Both the position numbers and the translations under genes were made by a program. The notes beneath the pieces are model-generated. The model saw only the letters and a list, made by a program, of their open reading frames with translations, did not search any database and was not told the DNA's origin. A stretch of DNA of 64,000 nt from Methylobacterium sp. E-065 (lineage in GTDB: Bacteria; Pseudomonadota; Alphaproteobacteria; Rhizobiales; Beijerinckiaceae): positions 1 through 64,000 of the forward strand of contig NZ_JAKSYD010000253.1 in assembly GCF_022829605.1 (NCBI RefSeq). Reading direction: 5' to 3'. Shown in pieces: positions 7,902 to 16,571 of the stretch (within the stretch, counting starts at the first letter, position 1; every line of letters begins with the position of its first letter).

Positions 7902-10124
7902 TCACGTCCGCCGCTGGGCCTGGCCCTCCTGCTCCTCGAAGCCCTTGAGCATCTTGTCGAGCGTCAGCGGGTACTCGCGCACGCGGATCCCGGTCGCATT
8001 GTAGATCGCATTCGCGAGCGAGGCCCCGGCACCGCAGATGCCGAGCTCGCCGAGACCCTTGCTCTTCAGCGGGTTGGTCTTGTCGTCGAGCTCCGGCAGG
8101 AACACCGCGTCGATCTCCGGAATGTCGGCGTGGACCGGCACATGGTACTCGGCGAGGTCGTGGTTGACGAAGTAGCTGTAGCGTGGATCGACCACCGCAT
8201 CTTCCATCAAGGCCGCGCCGACCCCGAAGGTCATGCCGCCGATCGCCTGGCTGCGGGCCGTCTTGGCGTTGAGGATGCGTCCGCCGGTGAACACGCCGAG
8301 CATCCGCCGCAGCCGGATCTCACCGGTATCGACGTCGACACCCACCTCGGCGAAATGCGCGCCGTAGGAATACTGCGAGAATTTCTCCTTCATCTCGCCC
8401 GGCTTGATCTCGCCGGACGCTTCGAGCCCCGATCCGGCGAGGTCGGTCAGCGCCTCGGTGCGGTTGCCCGACGTGACGGCCCCGTCCCGGAACGTCGCCC
8501 CGTCGGCATTGAGGTCGCCGGCCTTGAGCAGAGCCTGCCGGAGGTTGTCGCAGGCGACGTAGAGCGCGGAGCCCGCCGAGGCTGCGCCGAACGAACCGCC
8601 TGACCCAGAAGCCATCGGGAAATTCGTGTCGCCGATCTCGACCCGCACGCGCTCGGGCGGCAGGCCCAGCATTTCGCCGGCGATCTGGGTGAGGATCGTG
8701 TAGGTGCCGGTGCCGGGATCGGTCATCGCCATCTGCACGACCAGCACGCCGTCCGACCCGAGCCGGACCTTGGCGGCGGACGGCATCAGCGGGTTGAGAC
8801 GGGCGGCGGCCGACATGCCCATGCCGACGAGCCAGTTGCCCTCGCGCCGGCTGCCTGTCGCTTGCCGCTTGTCCCAACCGAACAGGCGGGCACCCTCGCG
8901 CATGCAGGGCACGAGCTGCCGGGTCGAGAACGGCACCTTCTTCTCGGGATCCTCGGCCGGCTCGTTGCGCACCCGCAGCTCGACCGGATCGATCTTCAGC
9001 TGCTCGGCCAGCTCATCCATGGCGCATTCGAAGGCAAGCTGGCCGACGGCCTCGCCAGGCGCGCGCATCGAGGAGGCGATCGGCATGTTGAGGTTCACAA
9101 GCCGGTGGCGCGTGACCCGGTTCTGCGCCGCGTAGAGCGACCGAGTGACGTTGGCCGAGGTCTCGAAGAAGCCGTCGCCTTCAGCGGTGTCGGACCACGA
9201 TTCATGGCCGATCGCCGAGAGGCGCCCATCCTTATCGGCACCCAGCCGGATGCGTTGGATCGTGTCGGTTCGGTGGGTGGCGACGTGAAATTCCTGCTGG
9301 CGGGTCAGTGCAACCTTCACAGGGCGCTTCACGACCTTCGAGGCCAGGATCGCCAGCGTCGCCTCCGGCTGGACCTGCAGCTTCGCGCCGAATCCGCCGC
9401 CGATATAGGGGCTGACGATCCGCACCTTCTCGGGTGGCAGCTTCAGCACCGAGCCCAGTGCCTTCTGGCCGCGATTCGGCATCTGGTTGGCGGTGTAGAG
9501 CACCACGCCATCGCCCTCCCACGACGCGACGGTGGCATGGGGCTCCATCTGCGCGTGGATCTGGTTCGGCGTGACGTATTCCACATCGAGCTTCACGGGC
9601 GCCGCCGCGAAGGCCGTGTCGAAATCGCCGAGCTTGGAATCGGGCGGCGAGTTGCCCGGCTTCGGCTCGTAGGCCGAGGCCAAGCTGTCCTTCAGCAGCC
9701 CCTTGGGTTTGGCCACCTCGTACCGCACCTTGACCATCATCGCCGCGGCGCGGGCCTGCTCGAAGGTCTCCGCCACCACGAAGGCGACCGGCTGCCCGTA
9801 GAACTTCACCGCCGTGCCCTGGAGCTGCGGCCAGACCTGCTCCTTCTTCCCGCCCTGCTCGGGCACGTTCTCATGGGTCAGGACCAGGATCGTGCCCGGC
9901 GCCTTGCGCGCGGCGTCGGCGTCGATCGACCGGATCGTGCCGGACGCGATCGTCGCCGGCACGATGTAGCCGTAGGCGGGGTTCTTGAGCGCCCGGGTCT
10001 CGTACGCGTAGGGCACGTGGCCCATGACCTTGAGCTTGCCTTCGACCCGGCTGAGCGGCTTGCCGACGAGGCCGTCGGGACGGTCGTCGAGCGGCGTCAG
10101 GCCGATCGGCTGATTCATCTCCAT
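7902..10124 (-). CDS. paoC: Periplasmic aldehyde oxidoreductase, molybdenum-cofactor subunit (PaoC/YagR type)
   Basis: The 740-residue protein is a xanthine-oxidase-family molybdopterin subunit. It has GKPLSRVEGKLKVMGHVPYA at the N-terminus, the IGGGFGAKLQVQPE cofactor loop, and near the C-terminus KGLGELGICGAGASLANAIY, which contains the catalytic Glu of the family. With PaoA and PaoB it oxidises aldehydes to carboxylates. The three genes lie in order paoA-paoB-paoC, as in E. coli. The XdhC-like maturation factor PaoD, needed to insert the cofactor, is not in this window. Confidence 0.92.
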   Translation of the reverse strand: MEMNQPIGLTPLDDRPDGLVGKPLSRVEGKLKVMGHVPYAYETRALKNPAYGYIVPATIASGTIRSIDADAARKAPGTILVLTHENVPEQGGKKEQVWPQLQGTAVKFYGQPVAFVVAETFEQARAAAMMVKVRYEVAKPKGLLKDSLASAYEPKPGNSPPDSKLGDFDTAFAAAPVKLDVEYVTPNQIHAQMEPHATVASWEGDGVVLYTANQMPNRGQKALGSVLKLPPEKVRIVSPYIGGGFGAKLQVQPEATLAILASKVVKRPVKVALTRQQEFHVATHRTDTIQRIRLGADKDGRLSAIGHESWSDTAEGDGFFETSANVTRSLYAAQNRVTRHRLVNLNMPIASSMRAPGEAVGQLAFECAMDELAEQLKIDPVELRVRNEPAEDPEKKVPFSTRQLVPCMREGARLFGWDKRQATGSRREGNWLVGMGMSAAARLNPLMPSAAKVRLGSDGVLVVQMAMTDPGTGTYTILTQIAGEMLGLPPERVRVEIGDTNFPMASGSGGSFGAASAGSALYVACDNLRQALLKAGDLNADGATFRDGAVTSGNRTEALTDLAGSGLEASGEIKPGEMKEKFSQYSYGAHFAEVGVDVDTGEIRLRRMLGVFTGGRILNAKTARSQAIGGMTFGVGAALMEDAVVDPRYSYFVNHDLAEYHVPVHADIPEIDAVFLPELDDKTNPLKSKGLGELGICGAGASLANAIYNATGIRVREYPLTLDKMLKGFEEQEGQAQRRT

Positions 10125-10145
10125 GGGAACGGTCCTTGCCGGGAT

Positions 10146-11120
10146 TTAAGCGCGGGTCGCCTGCGCCACGACGGCGCGCAGGGTCCGACGGGTCAGCGGG
10201 ATCTTGAAGTCGTTGCTGCCGTAGCCGCGGGCGCCTTTGAGCACCGCGTCGGCGGCGGCGTCCGCCGAACCGGTCTGCACCAGAGCCGTCTCGGCCTTGG
10301 CCACCCGCCAGGGCTTGTGCGCCAGCCCGCCGAAGGCGAGGCGCGCGGCCTGCGGCTTGCCGCCTTCGGCCCCTGCGATCACGGCGGCCACCGAGACGGT
10401 GGCGAAGGCGTAGGACGCCCGATCGCGGACCTTCCGGTAGATGTGCAGGCCGGCCACCGGCTTCGGCAGCGTCACGGCGGTGATGATCTCGCCCTTGCGC
10501 AGCTCGGTCTCGATCTGCGGGGTGTCGCCCGGGAGCTTGTGGAAGTCGGCGATCGGGATGCTGCGCGCCGCACCGTCAGGGTTCATCGTCTCGACGGTGG
10601 CGTCCAGCGCCCGCATGGCGACCGCCATGTCGGACGGGTTGGTGGCGATGCAGGCTTCACTTGCGCCGACGATCGCCATGATCCGGTTGAAACCGCCGAT
10701 CGCCGAGCAGCCGGAGCCGGGCTCGCGCTTATTGCAGGGCATCGCCGTGTCGTAGAAGTAGTAGCAGCGGGTCCGCTGGAGCAGGTTGCCGGCGGTGGTC
10801 GCCTTGTTGCGCAGCTGCCCCGAGGCGCCGGCCAGCAGCGCCTTGGCGAGAACCGCGTAGTCCTTCCGGACCCGCGGGTCGGCCGCGAGGTCGGAGTTGC
10901 GCACCAGGGCGCCGATGCGCAACCCGCCATCCTGTGTGGCCTCGACCGTGCCGAGAGGCAGCCGGTTGACGTCGATCAGGGTCGCCGGGGTCTCGATCTG
11001 GAGCTTCATCAGGTCGAGGAGGTTGGTACCGCCCGCGATGAACTTGGCGTTCGGCCGCTCGGCCGCGAGCTTGGCGGCATCCTGCACAGTCGTGGGACGC
11101 TCGTACGTGAAGGCCTTCAT
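10146..11120 (-). CDS. paoB: Aldehyde oxidoreductase FAD subunit (PaoB/YagS type)
   Basis: The 324-residue FAD-binding subunit has FIAGGTNLLDLMKLQ for FAD pyrophosphate binding. The stretch from LLQRTRCYYFYD through PCNKREPGSGCSAIGG contains several cysteines; in PaoB these hold an extra [4Fe-4S] cluster absent from most xanthine oxidases. It passes electrons between the iron-sulfur subunit, the molybdenum centre and an external acceptor. Ten bases separate it from paoA and 21 from paoC. Confidence 0.92.
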   Translation of the reverse strand: MKAFTYERPTTVQDAAKLAAERPNAKFIAGGTNLLDLMKLQIETPATLIDVNRLPLGTVEATQDGGLRIGALVRNSDLAADPRVRKDYAVLAKALLAGASGQLRNKATTAGNLLQRTRCYYFYDTAMPCNKREPGSGCSAIGGFNRIMAIVGASEACIATNPSDMAVAMRALDATVETMNPDGAARSIPIADFHKLPGDTPQIETELRKGEIITAVTLPKPVAGLHIYRKVRDRASYAFATVSVAAVIAGAEGGKPQAARLAFGGLAHKPWRVAKAETALVQTGSADAAADAVLKGARGYGSNDFKIPLTRRTLRAVVAQATRA

Positions 11121-11130
11121 GTCCGGCCCC

Positions 11131-11781
11131 TCAGAGGTTGCTGGCGGCGGTGTCGCGGATCGCCGCGACGATGTTCGGGTAGGCGCTGCAGCGGCAGAGA
11201 TTGCCGCTCATCCGCTCGCGGATCTCGGCGTCGCTGAGCGTCGGGGTCGCGGCGACATCCTCGGTGACGTGGCTCGGCCAGCCGGCCTTGGCCTCGCTGA
11301 GCATGCCGACCGAGGAGCAGATCTGGCCCGGCGTGCAGTAGCCGCACTGGAACCCGTCATGCTCCAGGAAGGCGGCCTGCATCGGGTGCAGCTGATCGCC
11401 TGTCGCCAACCCCTCGATCGTGGTGACCTGATCGCCCTCGTGCATCGCCGCGAGCGTCAGGCAGGAATTGATGCGTCGTCCGTCGACCAGCACCGTGCAG
11501 GCGCCGCACTGGCCGTGGTCGCAGCCTTTCTTCGTGCCGGTGAGCGCCAGATGCTCGCGCAGCGCGTCGAGCAGGGTGGTGCGCGTATCGAGGACGAGGT
11601 CGTGCGGCTGGCCGTTGACGGTAAGCCGCATCGGCATGGTCTGGGGCACAGGGTCGCCCGGCGCGGCGAGGGCGGTTGCCGGACGGAAGCCCAGGGCGCC
11701 GAGCGCCCCGGCCGCGGCGCAGCCCTCCACAAGGGCGCGCCGCGTCAGTGTGAACGGCGCCTTCGGGGTCTCGTCGGTCAT
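11131..11781 (-). CDS. paoA: Aldehyde oxidoreductase [2Fe-2S] subunit (PaoA/YagT type)
   Basis: The 216-residue subunit has the plant-type [2Fe-2S] site Cys87-x4-Cys92-x2-Cys95 and Cys107, and the second cluster with Cys146, Cys149, Cys196 and Cys198. An N-terminal twin-arginine-like segment LTRRALVEG followed by an Ala/Gly-rich hydrophobic stretch suggests Tat export of the folded complex, as for E. coli PaoABC. First gene of the operon; MTDETPKAPF is the supported start. Confidence 0.92.
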   Translation of the reverse strand: MTDETPKAPFTLTRRALVEGCAAAGALGALGFRPATALAAPGDPVPQTMPMRLTVNGQPHDLVLDTRTTLLDALREHLALTGTKKGCDHGQCGACTVLVDGRRINSCLTLAAMHEGDQVTTIEGLATGDQLHPMQAAFLEHDGFQCGYCTPGQICSSVGMLSEAKAGWPSHVTEDVAATPTLSDAEIRERMSGNLCRCSAYPNIVAAIRDTAASNL

Positions 11782-12037
11782 GCTGCTATCCCGCCCGGGC
11801 GCAGCGCGTCACAGCGCGGCGCAGCCTGGTATCCAGCGTGCCAACGCCGCGCTCGACGGATTAGATCCGGTCCAGACTGCGCCCGTTCAACGCGGGCAGG
11901 CGGCTTCTCAGAACCCGATCGGATGACACGGATCGGCCGTCCCCCATCGCTTCACTGCGCGCCGGGACGAGGTTGCTTCGGAACGTCTCACGCCACCATC
12001 ATTTGGCCAGATCGAGACTCATCCGCGAGATCCCAGC

Positions 12038-12868
12038 ATGGCCGAGACCGTCCCGACCCTTGTCCTCAATGACGGGCGCCGCATCCCGCAGATCGGCTAC
12101 GGCTGCTGGCAGCTCTCCGATGCGCAGGCGCCCGACCTTGTCGGCAAGGCGCTCAAGGCCGGCTACCGCCTGATCGACACCGCGGCGGCCTACGGCAACG
12201 AGGCCGGCGTCGGCCGCGCTGTCCGCGACACACAGGTTTCGCGCGACGAGATCGTCCTCACCACCAAGCTCTGGAACGATCGCCAGGGCCGCGACGAAGC
12301 GCGGCGGGCTTTCGACGAGAGCCTGAAACGCCTCGGTCTGCCCTATGTCGATCTTTACCTGATCCACTGGCCGTGCCCGCAGCGGCGCCTGTTCGTCGAG
12401 ACCTGGAAGACCCTGATCGAGCTTCAGAAGGAGGGCCGCGCGAAGTCGATCGGCGTCTCGAACTTCACGCCCGAGCACCTCGCCACGCTCGTCGCTGAGA
12501 CTGGCGTCACCCCGGCGGTGAATCAAATCGAGCTGCACCCGCATTTTCAGCGCAAGGCGCCGCGAACTGAGGATGCCCGTCACGGGATCGTGACTGAATC
12601 CTGGAGTCCGCTCGGCCAGGGCAAGGAGCTGAACGACCCGGCCATTCTCGCGATCGCGAAGGCGCATGGAAAGACCGCCGCCCAGGTGGTCCTGCGCTGG
12701 CAGGTGCAGATCGGCTGCGTCGCGATCCCGAAGACGGCGCGGCCCGAGCGCATCATCGAGAACATCGCGCTGTTCGATTTCGAACTCTCCACCCAGGAGA
12801 TGGATCAGATCACTGCCCTCGACCGGCCCGACGGCCGCATCGGGCCCGATCCCGCGACCTTCTGCTGA
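12038..12868 (+). CDS. Aldo/keto reductase (2,5-diketo-gluconate reductase-like)
   Basis: The 276-residue (alpha/beta)8 NADPH-dependent reductase has the full catalytic tetrad: Asp47 and Tyr52 in LIDTAAAYGNE, Lys77 in TTKLW, and His110 in YLIHWP. The cofactor end is in IPKTARPERIIENI. The substrate is probably a small aldehyde or ketone. It stands alone upstream of the nad operon. Confidence 0.9.
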   Translation: MAETVPTLVLNDGRRIPQIGYGCWQLSDAQAPDLVGKALKAGYRLIDTAAAYGNEAGVGRAVRDTQVSRDEIVLTTKLWNDRQGRDEARRAFDESLKRLGLPYVDLYLIHWPCPQRRLFVETWKTLIELQKEGRAKSIGVSNFTPEHLATLVAETGVTPAVNQIELHPHFQRKAPRTEDARHGIVTESWSPLGQGKELNDPAILAIAKAHGKTAAQVVLRWQVQIGCVAIPKTARPERIIENIALFDFELSTQEMDQITALDRPDGRIGPDPATFC

Positions 12869-12916
12869 GTCGATCGCCTTCCGCGGCGCACCATGACACC
12901 GCGCCGCAAAAGATTT

Positions 12917-12933
12917 ATGCTCAGAGCTAGCAT
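12917..12933. promoter_or_regulatory. Upstream operator-like box of nadABC (box 1)
   Basis: ATGCTCAGAGCTAGCAT is a 17-base imperfect palindrome with the left half-site ATGCTCA identical to box 2. The two boxes lie 59 bases apart (left end to left end) in front of nadA. Paired palindromes before nadABC in Rhizobiales fit a dedicated NAD-biosynthesis repressor of the NadQ or NrtR type; the assignment is inference. Confidence 0.6.
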
Positions 12934-12975
12934 ATCTAGACAGGCGTCCTCCGCCCCCATAAGTTAGGCGGCACA

Positions 12976-12992
12976 ATGCTCAAACTGAGCAT
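12976..12992. promoter_or_regulatory. Downstream operator-like box of nadABC (box 2)
   Basis: ATGCTCA-AAC-TGAGCAT is a perfect 17-base palindrome ending 13 bases before the nadA start codon, where a bound repressor would block transcription or early elongation. An ATG within the box is in frame with nadA but lies in the palindrome and lacks a ribosome site. Confidence 0.7.
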
Positions 12993-13005
12993 AATGGAGG
13001 ACGCC

Positions 13006-14022
13006 ATGGCGGCGACCGTTGCACCCGTCTCGCGCACGCCCATCCAGGGCCTGCCGCTGCCCGACCTCTACGCGCGCGTCAGCCGGCACGTCCCGGCGAT
13101 CGAGTGGCCGGCGCTCGCCCCGGACATCGAGGCGATCCTGCGCCTGAAGCGGGAGCGCAACGCCGTGATTCTGGCGCACAACTACCAAGCGCCGGAGATC
13201 TTCCACACGGTGGCCGACATCGTGGGCGACAGCCTCGCGCTCGCCCGTGAGGCCGTGACCGTCGATGCCGACGTGATCGTCCTGGCGGGCGTCCACTTCA
13301 TGGCCGAGACCGCCAAGCTCCTGAACCCGAGCAAGACCGTTCTGATCCCCGACATGGGCGCGGGCTGCTCGCTGGCCGATTCGATCACCGCCGCCGACGT
13401 GCGTGGCCTGCGCGCCAAGTACCCGGGCGTTCCGATCGTGACCTACGTGAACACGTCGGCGGCCGTGAAGGCCGAATCGGACCTGTGCTGCACCTCCGGC
13501 AACGCTGTCGCAGTTGTGCGGTCGCTGAACGCTCCCCGGGTTCTGATGATCCCGGACGAGTTCCTGGCGCAGAACGTCCAGGCCGAGGTGCCGGAGGTCG
13601 AGATCCTGACCTGGGCCGGTCACTGCGAGGTGCACGAGCGCTTCACCCCGGCCGATATCCGCGACGTTCGCGACAGCTATCCCGGCGTCACCGTCATCGC
13701 CCACCCCGAATGCCCGCCTGATGTGGTGGCCGAGTCCGATTTCTCCGGCTCGACCGCGATGATGATGGACTTCGTGTTGCAGAAGCGCCCGAGCCAGGTG
13801 GTTCTTGTGACCGAGTGCTCGATGGCCGACAACATCGCGGCGGCGAACCCCGATATCGAGTTCATCAAGCCCTGCAACATGTGCCCGCACATGAAGCGGA
13901 TGAGCCTGTCGAACATCCGCCGCGCGCTCGAGACGATGACCCACGAGGTCACGGTCGATCCGGCTTTGGCCGACCGTGCCCGGGCCGCAGTCGAGCGCAT
14001 GCTCGAGGTGCGCACGCGATGA
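13006..14022 (+). CDS. nadA: Quinolinate synthase A
   Basis: NadA condenses iminoaspartate with dihydroxyacetone phosphate to quinolinate using a [4Fe-4S] cluster. In this 338-residue protein the expected cluster cysteines are Cys121 (AGCSLAD), Cys235 (HPECPP) and one of Cys290/Cys293 (KPCNMCPHM). ATG at 13006 is chosen because GGAGG sits 5 bases upstream; in-frame ATGs at 12976 and 12994 overlap the operator or the ribosome site. First gene of nadA-nadB-nadC, all overlapping by 4 bases. Confidence 0.95.
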   Translation: MAATVAPVSRTPIQGLPLPDLYARVSRHVPAIEWPALAPDIEAILRLKRERNAVILAHNYQAPEIFHTVADIVGDSLALAREAVTVDADVIVLAGVHFMAETAKLLNPSKTVLIPDMGAGCSLADSITAADVRGLRAKYPGVPIVTYVNTSAAVKAESDLCCTSGNAVAVVRSLNAPRVLMIPDEFLAQNVQAEVPEVEILTWAGHCEVHERFTPADIRDVRDSYPGVTVIAHPECPPDVVAESDFSGSTAMMMDFVLQKRPSQVVLVTECSMADNIAAANPDIEFIKPCNMCPHMKRMSLSNIRRALETMTHEVTVDPALADRARAAVERMLEVRTR

Positions 14023-15542
14023 ACGCCATCTCCCCCAACAATGGCGACCGCGTGATCGTGGTCGGCGGCGGCGTCGCGGGCCTCAGCGTCGCGCTACGCC
14101 TCGCGCCCCGCCCGGTGACGCTGATCACCGCCTTGGCGCTCGGCTTCGGCACGGCCACCGGCTGGGCCCAGGGCGGCATCGCCGCCGCAGTCGGCGCCGA
14201 CGACGCGGCGGCGCTCCACGCCGCCGACACGGAAGCTGCAGGCGCCGGGCTCACCGAGCCCGAGGTCGCGCTCCGGGTCGCGCAGGAAGGGCCGGCGCTG
14301 ATCGAGTGGCTGGTACGCCTCGGCGTTCCGTTCGACCGGACCGGGGATGCCGCGCTCGCCCTCGGGCTGGAGGCGGCGCATGGCCGTCGTCGCATCGTCC
14401 GCTCCGGCGGCGACGCCACCGGCGCCCGCGTGCTCGAAGGGTTGGTGCGGGCCGTGTTGTCCGCGCCGTCCGTGGAGGTCATCGAGGCGCGTGCCTGCGA
14501 CCTGTTGCGGGATACGAACGGGTCCGTGGCCGGTATCGTCGCCGAGCGCGACGGCGCCCTGTTCCGCATCCCGGCCCGCGCGGTGGTGCTTGCCACCGGT
14601 GGAGTCGGCGCGCTCTACGCGGCGACGACGAATCCGACGGGTGCCGTCGGCCGCGGTCTGGCGCTCGCCGCCCGCGCCGGCGCGGTGATGCGCGACATGG
14701 AGTTCGTGCAGTTCCACCCCACCGCCATCGCGGCCGGCGCCGATCCGATGCCGCTCGCCACCGAGGCCCTGCGCGGGGAGGGTGCCCGGTTGATCGACGA
14801 GGCGGGCGCTCCCGTGATGGCCGGTATCGCGGGTGGCGATCTCGCGCCTCGTGACGTGGTCGCGCGCGGCATCTTCCAGGCGCTGCAACGGGGCCGCACG
14901 GTCTATCTCGATGCCCGTGGGGCGCTCGGCGCTTCGATGCCGACACGCTTCCCGACCGTGGCAGGCCTCTGCGCCGCCGCCGGCATCGACCCGGCCGTCC
15001 AGCCCATTCCGGTCCGCCCGGCCGCGCACTACCACATGGGCGGCGTGAAGGTGGATGCCTATGGTGCCACCTCGGTTCCGGGCCTCTATGCCTGTGGCGA
15101 GGTGTCCTCGACGGGGCTGCACGGCGCCAACCGGCTCGCCAGCAATTCCCTGCTGGAGGGCTTGGCCTACGCACGCTTCATCGCCGATGGACTCGACGCG
15201 CCACCCCCCGCTGCCATCGTGCCCGAGGCCGTGACCCTGCGGACTGTCAGCGACCTGCCGGCACTGCGGGGGCTGATGGAGAGCAAGGTCGGGGTCGTGC
15301 GCGATGCCGCCGGGCTCGCCGAGGCCGTCGCCATCCTCGAGCCGACGGCGGAAGGCTGCGACGCCGCCCTGGTGGCGCTGCTCATCGCCCGCGGCGCGCT
15401 GGCGCGCCAGGAGAGCCGCGGCGCCCATTGGCGCGGCGATTTCCCCCACCTCGCCCCGGCTGCCCACACCGAGACCACGCTGGCCGAGTTGACCGCCGCG
15501 CCCCGCACGATCCCGTCCGCCGAGGAGGCACTGACGTCATGA
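14019..15542 (+). CDS. nadB: L-aspartate oxidase
   Basis: The 507-residue flavoprotein oxidises L-aspartate to iminoaspartate for NadA. The FAD-binding VVGGGVAGLSVALRL motif is at the N-terminus; EFVQFHPTAI and GLHGANRLASNSLLEGL are family signatures. The start MNAISPNNGD overlaps the nadA stop as ATGA; a longer in-frame reading upstream lies inside nadA and is not used. Confidence 0.95.
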   Translation: MNAISPNNGDRVIVVGGGVAGLSVALRLAPRPVTLITALALGFGTATGWAQGGIAAAVGADDAAALHAADTEAAGAGLTEPEVALRVAQEGPALIEWLVRLGVPFDRTGDAALALGLEAAHGRRRIVRSGGDATGARVLEGLVRAVLSAPSVEVIEARACDLLRDTNGSVAGIVAERDGALFRIPARAVVLATGGVGALYAATTNPTGAVGRGLALAARAGAVMRDMEFVQFHPTAIAAGADPMPLATEALRGEGARLIDEAGAPVMAGIAGGDLAPRDVVARGIFQALQRGRTVYLDARGALGASMPTRFPTVAGLCAAAGIDPAVQPIPVRPAAHYHMGGVKVDAYGATSVPGLYACGEVSSTGLHGANRLASNSLLEGLAYARFIADGLDAPPPAAIVPEAVTLRTVSDLPALRGLMESKVGVVRDAAGLAEAVAILEPTAEGCDAALVALLIARGALARQESRGAHWRGDFPHLAPAAHTETTLAELTAAPRTIPSAEEALTS

Positions 15543-16411
15543 TTCAGTCGGTCCTCTCCGATGAGATCTTGCCCCTGCCGCGCCTCCTCGTGGAGCCGGT
15601 GGTTCGCGCCGCCCTCCTCGAGGATCTGGGCCGCGCGGGCGACATCACCACCGATGCCATCGTGCCCCCGGGCGAGCGGATGCGCGGGGTGATCGCGTCG
15701 CGGCAGGACGGCGTCATTTCGGGCACCGACGCCGCCGCCATCGCGTTCGCGCTGGTGGATCCGGCCGTGATCGTCACGGTCGAGCGCGGCGATGGCGCTC
15801 GCGTGGTGCCCGGCGACGTGGTGCTGCGCCTCGAAGGTCCGGCCCGGGCGATCCTGACGGCCGAACGCGTCGCCCTCAACCTGCTCTGTCGGATGTCGGG
15901 TGTGGCCACGGCCACCCACGGTCTCGTTGAGGCGGCGCGCCCACACGGCAAGGCCTCTATCGTCTGCACGCGCAAGACCACGCCGGGCCTGCGCGCCCTG
16001 GAGAAGCACGCGGTGCGCGCCGGCGGCGGCTCCAACCACCGATTCGGCCTCGACGACGCGGTGCTCATTAAGGACAACCACGTGGCGGTGGCGGGCGGTA
16101 TCGTCCCGGCGATCCAGCGCGCCCGCTCCCGGGCCGGCCACCTCGTGAAGATCGAGTGCGAGGTCGACAGCCTGGAGCAGCTGGCGGAAGCGCTCTCGGT
16201 CGGTATCGACGCGGTGCTCCTCGACAACATGAGCCCCGATCAGCTCGCCCGCGCGGTGGCGATGATCGACGGGCGGGCGCTCTCCGAGGCCTCGGGCCGG
16301 ATCACGCGCGACACCGTTGGAGCGGTGGCGGCCTCCGGTGTCGACTTGATCTCGTGCGGCTGGATCACCCACTCGGCGGCGATCATCGATCTGGGCCTGG
16401 ACGCGGCCTGA
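15539..16411 (+). CDS. nadC: Nicotinate-nucleotide pyrophosphorylase (carboxylating)
   Basis: NadC converts quinolinate and PRPP to nicotinate mononucleotide. The 290-residue protein has EDLGRAGDITTDAIV, TRKTTPGLRALEKHAVRAGG (substrate-binding Arg/Lys/His) and VLIKDNHV. ATG 15539 overlaps the nadB stop. It completes the de novo NAD pathway from aspartate within this operon. Confidence 0.96.
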   Translation: MIQSVLSDEILPLPRLLVEPVVRAALLEDLGRAGDITTDAIVPPGERMRGVIASRQDGVISGTDAAAIAFALVDPAVIVTVERGDGARVVPGDVVLRLEGPARAILTAERVALNLLCRMSGVATATHGLVEAARPHGKASIVCTRKTTPGLRALEKHAVRAGGGSNHRFGLDDAVLIKDNHVAVAGGIVPAIQRARSRAGHLVKIECEVDSLEQLAEALSVGIDAVLLDNMSPDQLARAVAMIDGRALSEASGRITRDTVGAVAASGVDLISCGWITHSAAIIDLGLDAA

Positions 16412-16479
16412 GCCGCTGTTCTCCTGGGCCTCGTCGGGCGGACACGCCACTGTCATCACGTTCGGGTGACAAGTTTTGG

Positions 16480-16506
16480 CTCCGATCGCCTCTCAGTTGA
16501 TCGGAG
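16480..16506. other. Inverted repeat between nadC and kup
   Basis: CTCCGATC and GATCGGAG flank an 11-base loop, giving a perfect 8-bp stem about 70 bases after the nadC stop and 66 bases before the kup start. No U-run follows. It may be the end of the nad transcript or part of the kup leader. Confidence 0.4.
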
Positions 16507-16571
16507 TCTATCGCCGCAGAGCCGACGCGCTATGGTTTCGCCAATAGCGACGCCATCGCCGGGACCCGCCC

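Noticed and set aside
8862..11237. A 791-codon open frame on the plus strand over paoC and paoB
   Set aside because: Antisense to two clearly recognised genes; Arg/His/Gly-rich product without family motifs, as expected for high-GC shadow frames.
12976..13005. An earlier nadA start at 12976
   Set aside because: That ATG lies inside the operator palindrome with no ribosome site; GGAGG sits before 13006.
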